A DNA stretch of 64,000 nucleotides from Sabellastarte sp. h YS-2021 (taxonomy: Eukaryota > Annelida > Polychaeta > Sabellida > Sabellidae), in assembly GCA_964017235.1 (NCBI GenBank), contig OZ024929.1, positions 157,527,609 to 157,591,608 of the forward strand, read 5' to 3'. A program made the position numbers and the translations under genes. The notes below the pieces were generated by a model. It was not told where the DNA came from and ran no database searches. It worked only from the letters and a program-made list of their open reading frames with translations. Below are positions 24,301 to 38,900 of this stretch, in pieces (position 1 is the stretch's first letter; every line of letters starts with the position of its first letter).

Positions 24301-26910
24301 ATTCACTAACATGGATCAAGCTGAGCGAAAAATCAGCTCAAGATCAGATCAAGATCAAGGAAAATGGCTCAGCTGATCTTTGGCTCAAGTCTGTATTCAC
24401 AAAGGAAGGATCAGCTGAGCCAAAAATTTGTAAAAATTTCTCTTAGCAACGCACAAGTTAATTACTTTTATTCATTGTAAACAGCCTTTTTGTGTCTGAA
24501 TATCCACAAAATATAATTTATTATAAATTTGGTTCATTATTTTTTTCACTGAAGAAGTTTTAAATATTTCAAATTTAATCCAAAAATTTAGGCTCCGCCC
24601 ACTTTTGATCCAGAATAAACAACAAAATCTGACCCATTTTACACATCAATATAAGCCTACATAAAACAAGTAAAAAGTATTAAAAACTTATTAATTAACA
24701 ACATAAAGGATTGAAGATTATTAAACAATGATTTATTTTTCATATGTTTGCTATTTTAGTTAATTATAAAGCTACAAACTTTGATCCAAAACTTAATCCA
24801 CCAACCTAGCTGGATCAAAGTTAAGACAAAATTTGAGCCAAAAATCAGCTCAAATTCTTTGTGAATACTAACTTGATCCTGATCCATTTTTTAGCTTAAC
24901 TTGAGCCAAAAATCAGCTTAAGTTGAGCCTGATCCCTTTTGTGAATACGGCCCCTGGTATATTATAATTTTTTCACCTACAACTAAAATTAGGAACAAGA
25001 AAAATTGGCCACTAGAACAGAAATATGTACTTCAAGATTTACACAGAAAACAAGTACATGTGAGCTCTGTCCCTCGCCATTGTGTCCATCAGTATTTCAA
25101 TAGCAATTGGCGATGGGACAGAAACTCGGTCTATTTTGATACATATATAAATTTGGTGCAAATAATTCATACCAAAGTCAGTGCAGAATGTTTTTGTTAT
25201 TTACATATGGATTGTTCCACATCTACACAAGCAGTAAGATGTGTAACTTCAGTAAAAATGAAATATCTGGATTTTCCACCTTTTTGCTATAAAACATGAT
25301 CATTTCCTCATCTCTTAATATGTCAAAATAACATTGTACTGCCATATAATTATGGGCGCGGCTGCGGTACGATAAAACGGTTCCGTAGAAAATATGCTAC
25401 ATTATGGATTGCCGCACTCCAGAACTTTGTCTCGAGTGAGGTTTCAGTAACAATTGATTTCATTGGTCAATTAAATTAATCACGTTTGCAGACGAAAAGT
25501 AGACTGGTTGCCTAGATCTTCTGTTTGTAAAATATGGCTAGAAACCCCATCGTGGCCTCATATTTCCTTAAGTCTGTGTGTGCAAGAACTAGCATTTGAT
25601 ATTCTATTTGTCAAATATTGTTAGAAAACTATCAATAGAAGGTGTGGTAAGAGTAAAATATTTCTAGATTTCTGTTTGTAAAATGGTAGAAAAACAATCG
25701 TGGCCTCATATTTTCTTAAGTCTTCATGTGTACAAGTGGAACAATTTGATGTTTTATTGGTATAACATTGCTACATTTTCAATTTCTAAACCATTATTGT
25801 GGCCTCAAATTTCCTTCACTCCATGGGATATTTAGGTTACCAGCTTGAACCGCACTCTAGTCAATTTGCTGGAATACGGCAAATGAATGCTACCATACTG
25901 TAGAATTTCTTCTTGAGTGCGGTGATTTACTGTACTCCAGCCACTTTGTATAATTATCTATGAATTAGTATGAAGTGATACACATATTTTCTATTTTGTG
26001 TACCTATACATGAATATTAATGAGTTGTACAAGTCCTTGAATTCTAGAACTTAATATTTGATCTTCAGACAACTTTTCCATTTATCAAATATTCTTTAAT
26101 TTATTGGGAATATGAAATATATCTAAAAGTTAACCAAAACATTAAATATCTAGAAATGATTCAAATCCACTTTGTTCTTTAAATTTTCCTGTTCAGCTTG
26201 TAGCACTTGGATTTAGGTTGACTGGCCATTCGAACATAAAACTTTTGATCTCTGAACCTAGACTGAGTTTCTGTCATTCTGAGACCTGTCCCGAATGACT
26301 TAGTGGCTTGCAAGTTTGGCACCTAATCACAGACTGTCAACTTGGTGTGTGTTCAACAACTGCAAGTAGCAAAACTGTCGGCCTATCCCAGTATGACCCT
26401 TTGCCGTTGAATGGGATGTAAAAACCTCACTTTGACTTTGGCTGTACCACCTAATAGGCTACTAATTATCACTAGTCAGAATTTAAATAGATGTTACTGC
26501 GCAAACAAAACCTTCTAAATCCAGTAATTAAGACAAAATGGCTTCCAAAGTGAATGGACCAAATGCACTGGAAAAGGATACATTGGTATGCAATTGTTGT
26601 TGAAATACGAACATATTCTGTGTTGGTTACAGTAATTGGTATCAGTACTGTCACCACTTCAAATTTACATCAAATATTGTCAACCTTAACTGGCCGAGTA
26701 CTAACAGTTGTGAACTTTATAATCTCCCCCGAAACGGAACTATTCAATTAGAGCAAACAGTGATATTTTTTTTTCTGATCCTTACATGTCATATATAGTG
26801 TCATGTTTGTCCTTTGATGTGATTGTTTATGTATTGTCAAATGCAAGAACCCTTTGGAAATGCTCAGCACATTAAAACAATTATCAAATACCGATTTAAA
26901 AGTGAAAGAG

Positions 26911-26962
<52 letters not shown>

Positions 26963-29900
26963 GCTTTTTGACATGCCAGTTATTTGAGGTGTATATGTTA
27001 TAATATAACACTTAAAAATAAACTCTTAAAATGTGTGAGGTGACAATATACATAAGTGGCAATAGATTTTATTTTGGTGCCCAGAAATTTGCTTGTACAG
27101 ATACAAGGCACTATAAAAGTATGATTTCACAAGATTCTGCTTTGTAATATGCAGGTAGTGATTCTGAAAGCACAGAAGAACCAGTTGTTGGAAATGTCAA
27201 CAAATTTGCAGTTGTTCCACCTGGATATACAGGGAGGCCAAAGAAGGGTCACTTGATATTTGATGCCTGCTTTGAGAGTGGTATGTTAACTATACTCTAG
27301 AATTGATCAAGTTTTTACATGGTACAAACATTTATATTCAAAAAAGATTGATATATTAAATATAATAAAAACATGCTACAAACATTTATATTCAGAAAAG
27401 ATTGATATATTAAATATCATACAAAAGTTAATAAATCCAATTATTTGTCTTTCAGGTAACCTTGGACGAGTGGATTACATCACTGAATTTGAATATGACC
27501 TTTTTATTAGACCTGACACTTGCAACCCAAGATTTCGAGTGTGGTTCAACTTTACAGTTGAAAATGTCAAACAAGACCAGGTTTGCCTCAATTTTGTCAG
27601 TTGTTCTGTGCTGAAAGAAGTGACGTAATCAGGAATGCTAAATTTGAAGATACTTGAGTGTTATTTATTCTGATTTTTGAAAATTTGGAAAAAATGAAAA
27701 CCAGGTTCTGGGTGGTCTTCAGACCAAATCCAGTGTATCCAGAAATCTTTGGATATATGGACGGTCTCTCTGCTTATGACCCTAGCTGGTGGAAGAGACA
27801 GAGCAACCTAGTTTGTTCTCAAAACTTGACACTGCACTAATTTTAAACTGGCAGTTATCTTACCAAGAGAGAAATAATAACAAAGCTGTTTTGCAGTGGT
27901 GATCTGCTGATCTACACATTTTTGATACTGACCCATTATGTTCTATGTGGTCTTATAGTGGTGGGATCGCCAGCGTAAATGGCAGATCGAGCATCACATG
28001 TTAGAAGCGAGTTGAACTCGAGTTAAACTCGAGTAATTTTCGGTATAAAGTATTTCGTTTGTTAGCCATTAATATGGCGAAAATATTTTACATAACCGTA
28101 CATGAGGCAAAACTTTTACCTGGAAATGGGCTTTCGCGATATAACTTAAGTTAAATCTTCATTGATTTAAGCTAGAATAAACTAAAAAGCAATATATTTT
28201 TGAAAATTTCAGATATTTCCATTATTTTGGTGAAGTGTCAGCCTTAGATGGTGAAAATATTGACGTTTTCAAAAACTCGAGTTTCACTTGCGCAGATCGA
28301 TGTCACCCCAATTATCGCCCATCGAGTTGTAACTCGAGTTTCCGTCAACTCGTCCCAGCACTATGGTCTTAGATTCAAATCTTGCATATGGGATCATTAG
28401 GTGGCCTGTCTGAGTATAACCCCAGCTGTTGGAAGGCGTAGTGAAATCCCCAGTTTGTCCTTAGTGCTTTTCTTGATTCTGCACTCATTTTAAACTGGTA
28501 GTTATCTGACTAAAATATATAAGTAGGACTTACCTCTGGAAATTGCATGTGTTGAAATGCTATGGCTGTGGCACTGTCTGCAATAAATGGCTGTAATTCT
28601 ACTGGCTGGCCCTGAAGTAGGCTGTTGTTACTGTAACAGCTAGCTACAGTTTGACCATGTAGCAGTCCAGGAATGCTCACACAACCAGTCATATCAAGGT
28701 GGGGCTGTTGAGAGTAAAACATTACACATGCAAATACTGTAGGCCATATCAACAATGAAATGCAAGATTCAGTAAAAAGAATACTTGATGCAAATGCTAT
28801 ATTGCAGAGAATATCATATGCTCTAAATTTCTTTAATTGATGATCAGGGTTTGGGAGCAAAAAGTTAAAATTATAACAAGGCCAGATGGAAAATGTTATG
28901 ATAGAAATTAAAGTTTATAGATGTATGTTTGTTGAAATAAGTCCTTGGAGCCACTGTTACTTTGACGTGTTTGTTGTGACATTTTAGTGTTTCATATCAA
29001 TTTAATGTTCTTCTTGCAGCGAGTGATATTCAACATTGTGAACTTCAGCAAAACTAAATCATTGTACAGAGAAGGAATGTCCCCACTTGTCAAATCATCC
29101 AGCAGACCAAAATGGTATGGTTCCCTAAGTTTTACCTCATTTCTTTTGGAAATGTTAGTTTACGTAGTTCAGATGTTCTTAAAAATGTCCGTAAAGGTGG
29201 AAGAAAGATATGCAGAAAAAGATATACGGTAGAACCTCTATTATCAAACTCGCTTGGGTGAGCAAAAATTAGGTCGGATAATAGGAAGGTTAAAACAACA
29301 GGCTTAAATGGAGCTGGGAGAGTGGGTTTAAGGTTTGATAATTGAAAATTCAGATAATAGAGGGTAGGATAATAGAGGTTCTGCTGTACATGTATGTCAA
29401 AAGGTAAAGCAGAGATAATTGATGCCTAGAAGTTCTAACTTTGTCAACTTGCATGTTAAGCCTGTTGTGGAAGTACGTTTCTGAGATTACTGGGTAGAAA
29501 GTGGAATGTTTCAGTTTTGTTTAAATGATTACAAAAGCCAATGCAAGTTATTATGTACTTTGGCAGGGTTCGGATTCCACCAAAGCACTGCTATTACTAT
29601 CGCTGTCCTGACCACAGAAAGAACTATGTCATGTCTTTTGCCTTCACTTTTGACCGTGATACAGATGTCTACCAGTTTGCCTACTGTTACCCATACTCCT
29701 ACACACGTCTACAGAACTACCTGGACAGTCTTGAGAAAAAGAATTATGACTTCTTCCAACGGGAACTTCTCTGCCTCAGTGTTGTGAGTTCTGTTTATGT
29801 ATAAGGAGTTTTATTGTAAAATTATTTAATCCTTGTTGATTGTACATTATACATATATTCTTTGCCAGTGGCTGGTTTCTTCTGTACTTAATGCCTAGTG

Positions 29901-32900
29901 TGTGGATGCAATTATGAAATTCTTAGTCTGTATAATGGGAAAATACTCTATTCTGTATGAACTTGCAAATATTTGCCTGAGGCAACTAGTGGGTAAATTG
30001 TTTATCGATATTGCCGATATTTATTGTTTTGGAACTGGACTCCTGATATCGAGATCTAAACACGTTTTTCAATATCGCCATTTTAAGTAAAACTGTAAAC
30101 TTACACTGTTAATACTCGAAATAAAGCAAAAATCTGAAGACATTGTACACTTTTATCTCACATTTTTGAAGTTTTCAATGCGTTTTTGATGAAAACTGCA
30201 TTGTTTTGTTTTGATTCATTTCGCTTCCTGTTAGCGGTTCGGGAAACACTAAAATAAAACGTTTTCAGTTTCCCGAATTCGGACTATTTGGTAGACAATA
30301 TGAACCCCCCGATATCGCCCAATATTGAAATATTTTTACATTCAATATCGATACCCACAAAGCCAAACGATTTACCCCCTAGAGGCAACCTGGAAGTGCA
30401 AATAAGTCCTAATAGAACAATAATTCAGACCAATGCAAAGTTAAAGAATCTTAAACTTTAGAAGTAATATTTGAAAAGTTTTGTGAGAGGTATTTCACAT
30501 TTATCTATTCTTTACTAACTTTTAAACTACTTTTTGTATATTTTAGCAACAAAGACGACTTGATTTACTGACAATCACAAACCCAGAAAATCTAGAACCA
30601 GATGAGAAACAGAAGATTGTATTTATCACTGCCAGAGTCCATCCAGGAGAGACTCCTTCTTCATACGTCTGCCAAGGTGATCTATTCAATCACAAAATTG
30701 TGTAACTAAACAGAATTTTAACTTCACTACCCCTCCTTGAAAATGTTTGCTACCCCTCCCAAAGAATGTTTTATTTTCTCCAAGTAATCAATTATATTCA
30801 TATTTTACTTTTTCCAAAATCTGTAATTTTCCTTTCTATAATTCAGAAAGCATCTGGGTTCTGATAAAATAAAAATTGATAATGATTTTGTATAGTAGAG
30901 GACTAGAGGTTCTGTCTTTCTGCACAGTCCTGGTTAAGAAACTGGTGGCTGTAGTCTTAATTTAGTTTTCCTGTGAGAATGAAATATCTATTTTGTTTAA
31001 ATGGTTTAATCATACAAATAGCTGTGAATGGTTCTATTTATAGGTGTAATTGACTTCTTGGTCAGCAACCACCCAATTGCTAAAGTGCTGAGGGAGCATC
31101 TTGTGTTCAAAATTGTGCCCATGTTGAACCCAGATGGTGTCTACCTGGGAAACTACAGGTTTTACAATTGTCATAAATGTATGGTGTTGTGTGTGTGTCT
31201 GTCCCTTCTTAAACAGTCTTCTGTATGAGGACATTGTTATTAAAGAAATGATTATAAATAAGAGCATTTTGTTCATATTATTGTGTTTGTGTTGTCCTAT
31301 CAAATGTAAACAGACTTTGTATTTTAATTTGCCAGTGTTGTATATGCTTGATGTCAAAGAAGAATATTTTATTGATTTACATTAGTATGTCAATCCTGTG
31401 TATTTTAAAAAGTGTAGAGGTGACCTCACTCTTTAGTGATCATTTTAATTGTGCAAGTAGAATACTAAAATTAGAAACATTATGTTTTAATATACTTCTG
31501 CGAAAAACAAAATTAACACTTAAAATTCTGCTAAATAACCACTGTTAAATATTTAATGATATTTCCTGCACTATTCATGTGCATATTTGATATGTGTGTG
31601 ATTAACTTCTCATATGTGAACTGAAAGAATACTAGCTGTCAACCAGAAATTCAAGATAAAAATTGAAATGCAATTAAAAAGGTCCTTCTACCAAAAAAAA
31701 AAGGAATTCTTAAAGTTTTTCTTAAGGGTTTGGGTGTATTTATTGCTTTGTTATTTTGTGTCAGATGTTCACTGATGGGCTTTGACTTGAACAGACACTG
31801 GTTAGAACCCTCGCCCTGGGCCCACCCGACACTCTATGCCACCAAAAACTTCCTCATGGAAATAGACAACAACCAGGTGAGTACCTCTACCTTTCTCACT
31901 CTAGTTCCTGTTGTAAATGATACCACCCATAATCTCTTCATGGATAATATGTAGTTGTAACATTGGTGATGTGGCCATCTGTATTTTTAGTTATGAATAT
32001 GTTGGTAGTTTTGCAAATAGTGATCTCTTTAAAATAAAGGTCTTTCAGTTTATGGATATATTTGTTGAATGATATTTGGCTTGCCGGCTGATATAGATTT
32101 GGAGTCTAATATATCTGGAGTCCCAATGAATGTACTGCACTATCTGCCTATTGATTGCTTCAACTTGTGTAGCAAGGTTTGTGCCATGAAATTGAGACTG
32201 AGATTGATCTGGCTAAACTTCTCTTTTCCAGATATTTAATTTGATGAACACATCACTACTCTCCAAAGTTACTGTTTTATACAAAATTGCTAGTCCTGTA
32301 TATTATAAATAAAATCATTGGTTCAAAAAGTCATGTAGTCATTGGTAAAGCGTGGATTGTCACCACATGGGCATTGCACAAAAGTTAAGGTGCAGCTTCC
32401 AATTTGTTGTATTTTCTTGTCCCTTGTCATTGAAATGGTAGGGTTTAATTCTGGAAAAATTTTAAAATTCCCCACATTTCTACATATACTAGTATTTATA
32501 TGTGAGAAAACTCCAGTTTGCTTCCCTGATTGATGGAAAATCCACAATACATTTATGATTTTTGTAACTACCTTAGCCCTCCCTACATTGTCTCCCCTGG
32601 TGCAGAATTGGCACCATTTGTAATAATTTCATCTTCATTTTGTGGGTGCCCCGAGTTTCAAATTTCATATACTGATATAATTCACATTTCTTTCTTTTTG
32701 GTACACATGTAACAATATTTTTATCACACATATTTTTGTCCAGAAAATGAACATTGACTTCTACATTGACATTCACGCCCACTCAACGTTGATGAGTGGC
32801 TTTATGTATGGCAATATCTACGAGGACCTGGGTCGCTTTGAGAAGCAGGCTGTGTTTCCAAAGCTGCTGTGTAGCAATGCAGAGGATTTCTCCCTCTCTA

Positions 32901-35900
32901 ATACCTCCTTTAACAGAGATGCAGTGAAGGCGGGAACCGGAAGGCGGTAAGTGGTTGTCATAGCAACAAGGACAAATTTGTTAAATGTAATTATTTTTTA
33001 TGTAATTAGCTTTATAACTCCTGTATTTTGTCCAATATTTGTGAATGAATACTGTAGTTCTTTATAACACATTATCATTTATAATCATATTTATTTACTA
33101 ACAGTAAGATTAGTGAAATATTTTAGATATTTAGTTTACCTAATGTTTGTGACTGAATGTTATCATTTTTATACGCGTGTGTTTTACTTCTGTTGCAATA
33201 AATTTGCCTTTATTTTATGTTTTGTTTTATTTTAGTTTTACTGTTTTTGTTGGAATTCAATGACTCCCGCTTCTTTTGAGTACTTCATTACATTTTCTTT
33301 TGAAGTAAAACAGGATGAGAAGAGTAAACAAAAGTTATATTTTTGGTACGATCAGTCTGGTCAAACATATCTTTGGTCCTGAGTTAATGGATGTTACAGT
33401 TCATGACAAATGTGTTTCTCTTTTTACTTTTTGTGTTTCCTTCTGTCAGTAGTTTTAAGGAATGGAATTTTCTCTCCTGTTATCATTTGTATAATTTTTG
33501 GTCTGAATCTGTTTTGTGTTGATATTTCCAAACACCTTTTTATGTTATTTTTTAACTTTTTGTTATTTTGTGATATATTTTTAAACAAACATAGAACAAA
33601 AAAAGCTTGAGGTAAATAAGTAGATATGTCTAATAATACTCAGCTTGAGGCTTAGATTACTATTTGTGGTTAAAAACGAAGTATTTTAACAAGCATTTCC
33701 TGATTCACTAAAGTTTCTAATTAAGACTGAATACCACTACCCACTTTCATATAAGAAATAGGTGAATGGGTTTTAGTTTTTTTTTCGAAAAAACAACAAC
33801 TTTAGTCCTTTTGTGAAACCACTGTAAATAGAAATTTACCAAACTCAAAACTATTGACCATGTCATGTAATTGTCAAATTGGCTATTGAAATCCTCCCCA
33901 TATAAATAAGATGAAGAAATTAAGTTTTCAACCGAGATATGTCTGTTTTGTTAACTTCTGATTGAAACTTTTGTCCCAGTTGATTGCGCTGCCAGCCTTG
34001 CTGGTGTTACAGTACATATGTTTTAAGGCAGTGTTTCTGGCCCAGTGCATTTGCAGTAATAACAGAGTTCCTGATGTATTTGTTTTACTAATTGGAGATC
34101 TCATCGTAAATAGCAGGAAGGATAGTAGAGCATTAGCCCTGAGATTGCTGCTAATTATTTTTTCACTTTTGTAGCTGATTATCTAGTCTTGTTATCATGA
34201 GGGTGAAAACTTAGAAAGCATCTGAGATAATACATAATAGCAGTACCGTAATATCCTAAATATTGGTAAATCTGAATTGAATGTTGAAATTCATAGAGTA
34301 TGGTAGCAACGTTCTATCAAGATTAGCTGTGAGTGAATAACAGTGTATTTGAAAGTAATATAATAATGCTTGAAAATATTCATATGAGCATCATGCAGTC
34401 TTTCATCATCTAAGGACCAGTTGACGGGCATTTTTATTGCTTTAAAATGTATTGTACTATGGTAGTTTATTTCAGACACTATTTTAGATGTATATATTCT
34501 GAGATGAGGATATTTCAAGTTGTTGAAGTAGTGATGTGTTGTAAAAGGTTGTGTTTTAACTTTTAAGTAATCTCAGAGTGTCTAAATGAAAGAGCCTTGA
34601 ATGTGCTCTTACAGGTTTGAAACTTCTTAATTTGTTTTTTGTAAAAGTATCTTGTTTTCACAATGAACTCATACAGTATATAGTGTACAGCACAAACCTT
34701 TAACATTTGAGAATGAAATTATGCTTGAATGATCTTGTAAAAACTAAAAAGTAAGCTTTCAGTGTTCACTGCTGATCGGTGTGTGGTGTTGGTTGGCTGT
34801 CCAAATTCAAACAAAACAGTAAGTTAGGCTGAGAAGACTTTAATAAATGCAGATGTTGCAGTAAATGGATATTTTTCTGAATATAATAAATCATAATTAG
34901 GATAAATAGACTGTTCCCTTTTCCCATCAGTTTACACAGAAAGGTGCAGACCTGATACTGTATTCCATGCTAGAAACATGACAAGTCCATTTAGTGAGAT
35001 CGTTTTTTTTTTCACATGGCTTATACCACACTAGTGTATAGGATAGAAAGAGGCTGAATCATTGTGGATTGTTTAAAAAACCACACAGGGGTGTTTTATT
35101 ATAAAAGTGTCTTACATGTGATACAAGGGGTTTCCTAACAATTCCAACAAGTACATGCTCATTTAGCATGTTGATTATCTGTATGCATGTGGTAAACCCA
35201 TTCATATAAATGCTTTCAGTTTGAAAGTTTTACGATATGTATAGGAAACTGGGTCTCTGAATTTCTTCTCCTCCCCCCAAGATATTTTTGTGGCCCTAAT
35301 ACCTAATTATTAATTATGATCATGTTGAAATGAACTAAGTCTCATCTGCTTCCATAGAATATAAAATCCATATGTTCTCCATTGGGCCGATATCAACAGA
35401 AATGATTTTGTCAAGAATATTTAGAAATTTTAATAAAAATTTTGGCTTGTTCAAATCTGCACTCTTTGTTCAATAATTCCATTTGGTTATTTGTTCTTTT
35501 TCCTTTCATATATTTACTTGGTTTAAATTAATCCATGGTATTGAGAATTATGTACCATGGGCTATATATTGAAGGGGGAAATGTGGTAAATATATAATAA
35601 AAAAAAAAGTTGCCAGGGGGAGATGTGAGCTATCTCTGCATCATCCCCATCTTATCTTCTGTAGTCACCAGGGAAACCACAATTAGACTGGTTCCCTACT
35701 GTGTGCTCACAACTCTCATACACAGCTTGCAGCTGTCCTGGGGCATTGGAATTGGGCAAAGCTTAGATCCATGAGTAGCCTCATCTGAACCTATGGTTTC
35801 TTTTCTTAGTTTTAGTCTTTTAAAATAGGAATTACTCTTTAAAAGTTTTTCCCAAAATCTCCTAATATACTCTTCAAGTGTATCTTTTCTTCCCTCGGCA

Positions 35901-38900
35901 GTGCAGAAAGAAATGAATATTCATGATAAAGGGTAAGGATATGTGGGCATTTTAAAATGGTATAAAATTAAAATGACTTCAGTGACAAACATGGGATTTT
36001 AGCCAGACTTACCTCAGGGGCAAAATTTTCTTTGTAATGCATTGCCAGTAAATATTATTCTGACTGTGTAAAATAATATAAAGGTTTTATTTTTGGTAGA
36101 TTTTCATAATGTACATTAGTAAACATATGGTGGAGAAATGTTCCATAAAACTGTTTGTTGTTATTATTTCCGTAGTTATTTAAGAGTACTAGTATATGTG
36201 GCAGTAGTAAATGAGGTTACAGTGAAATAATGCTTTGCTTTGAAAGCCTGCAGATCAGGCTACTATGAGTGCAGCTAGGTTTGTTTTAGTGTATGTTATA
36301 TACTGAGATAATTGTTTATAAAACAAACACAAGCAGTTCAGATGACTGTACTCTCAGTCACTACACAGTATGCACTGGAAATATATGTTCAGTCTCCTAA
36401 CATCACTGTGGTCCATATTAACCCTTCAGGTAAAATGGATCCACAACAAAGAAATTACTTCAGCAAGTTATTAAATAGGAAATAAGAAGTAGACCAAAAA
36501 CAAGTATCAGATTAAAAAGTTATCTCATTTAAACCAATTCCACGTTTTTTAAACATTTACTCACAGAAGATTTAGTAAGATTTGGACAGCTGCAAAAGTA
36601 ATGGCTTTCATTGCTGTTTATTACAGAGGAACTTTTAGAAGTCATTTACAGTAGATTCCCCATCCTCTACCTATCCAACAAAAAGATATAAATTATTTTT
36701 GTAAGTATTGTAAAAATTTCACCACAAGATAATAATGTATCCTGATTTGTGTTCTAGTAAAATAATGTCAGTTCAGCTAAAAGTAGAAAGATAAAAGTAA
36801 AAGTAAAAGGTTTGTGCGTCGTGGAAAAGGCTATGGACATGAGTGAAGGAATCTGCTTTTATAGCTTGAGTTGGTGGAAAGGAAAGCCTCCAGATGCTAT
36901 CCGACAGCAAGGGATGTTGTGAGAGACAACAGCAAGAGTCTGACACTGCCTTATTTAAATTTATACCATATTTCAACCTAAAATATGATCTCAATATTTA
37001 GTATTTTCAAATATTCTTGGGAGGATATTTCATGTTTTTAGTATTTTTTTTACTAAGTTTTCTTTGGAAATAGAAAAACAGGACAGACTCTATCTTATTC
37101 AAGATGTATTCAGTGTATTTAACACAAAGATGAAACAGCATGAGGCTTTATCAAATATTCTTGCCTGTAACATTAATTTGAGTGCAGTGTCCTTTTGAAA
37201 TAGAAGGACAGTGCCTCATGTGATAATCAACTTGTTTTTAAGGCACCTGTTTATTTGGACTATGGCTTTATTTGGATCTAGGTATTGTTAGAGAAAGTAT
37301 GGTATACAGACAGAACTGACATTGCCCTGTACCCTGGTACCAGATCTCTGACTGGAGCTCAGAAATCTGCAGACACATTATAAACAACAGATCAAACTGT
37401 TCATCTGAAAGATACAGTTCTCAAACCCACTGTGGTTCCAGTTTTCGAGAAAAAAAAACTGATTGTCCTCGTAATCCATTAATAACCCTGACCAGTTATG
37501 ACATGGTTGTTGCAAAGGGCTCAAAACCCCCAACTTTTACCTGTAACCAGATCTTACAGCAACATGATACAAAGCTGAATTTAACCATCTACAATATTTT
37601 AATATTATTCTGGGAAAGTATTTAAATTCAAAATATGCCAAAAATATCACTAATTCAGAATGTTGAAATGTTGGAAGTATCTGAACAATACACAGTTCTA
37701 GGCAACAGCATTCCAGTATGGTGTAAAAGCTACAGAAACTCTGATGTCTGGATACTCTTGCAGAATATAATGGTCAAACCATTTTATAAAGTAATCCATA
37801 CACATCCATTTTGAAGGGTAGAAATAAGGTCATGAGACAAAACAGAGACAAATTTTTACAAAAAGCCGTTTTTTTTTTTAAAAAAGGCAAATGTAACCTA
37901 CCTCATGTTTTTCATATTATTGTGAAGGAAAGGTTTATGTGAGAATAATTAACCTGACCCTGCATGAGGATGTTTGATGGATTGTATGTCAACTTTGAGA
38001 AAGCTATGTTTGACTTGTTTATTCTATTTAGAGAATTTTGTAAACTAATTAATTAACAATTACAGCTATGATGGGTTTATAAGCAAATGCACAGTGCACT
38101 GTAGAAATTCTTTCCATCAGCCTTCTATTTTATAAACTGCTCCACTCTCTAAAAGTTGTATTTCCCTTTATGTATATTCTACAGTATTGTGTGGATCTTT
38201 TTCTATCCAAACAAAATCTATCTCTCAACATGTTTGAATAAGAGAGATGCAGTGTTTGTGGTTTTGAAGAGGAATTTTTAATGTCTTAAATCATACTGAT
38301 TCCTCCATTTTTTAAATTCAGAATCTGTATTGTCAAATCACGGCAGTGCTGCTAAGGGTAAACACCAAGGGTCAGTGCTTTGTTCACATAACTTACAACA
38401 GGTTGTTTTTGCCTGTAGTTGCCAGAGGCCAGATATATCATAGTTTTTTTGTTGTTTACATAACAGCTTTCTGAACTGTTAATGATGTTGTCCTTTCTTC
38501 TTTAACTTGCCCGCATAGAGCAATTGAGTAGTTTTAAGTTTTTACAGCAAAATTTTACAGACAGTTCATGGTTGACAGGAAAACTCTTAGAAAAGTGTAA
38601 GACAAAGTGAATTGAACGATTAAATATATATAACCTTAAAGTTATGTTTGTTGAACTCCAAACCCAAAGTAGAATTGTTTTAACATTGGTTTCCAGGGCC
38701 AGTAATTCCTTGTTATTTAAGCCTGACTGCTGTCAATGGTACAGGGACTCGTAATATTGTCTGTTCCCATTCAAAAGTACTAGTTATTTTATTATTCCCA
38801 TTAAACCATTCTGTCTACTGTTAATTTAATCACGGGACAGCTGTTTAAAGTACCATATGTCGCTCATGTTTGGCTTGCTGTTATGGTCCGGTTTGGATCA

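Larger units (their letters stand above)
21376..27154 (+). other. AGBL4 intron 1 (5.8 kb), repeat-rich
   Basis: Contains a four-copy tandem repeat (21822-22345), nested inverted repeats (22568-25516) with a MITE inside, a degenerate tandem repeat (25530-25830), a SINE-like copy (26290-26440) and a 47-T run. No other exon was recognised. Confidence 0.8.
27581..29019 (+). other. AGBL4 intron 3
   Basis: Filled by two SINE-like copies, one hAT MITE and the antisense candidate exon at 28534-28704. The last 300 bp show nothing recognisable. Confidence 0.8.

Noticed and set aside
29506..29787. 93-codon plus-strand frame starting MFQFCLND
   Set aside because: Overlaps AGBL4 exon 5 in a different frame; the true frame carries the [12 protein letters not shown] block.
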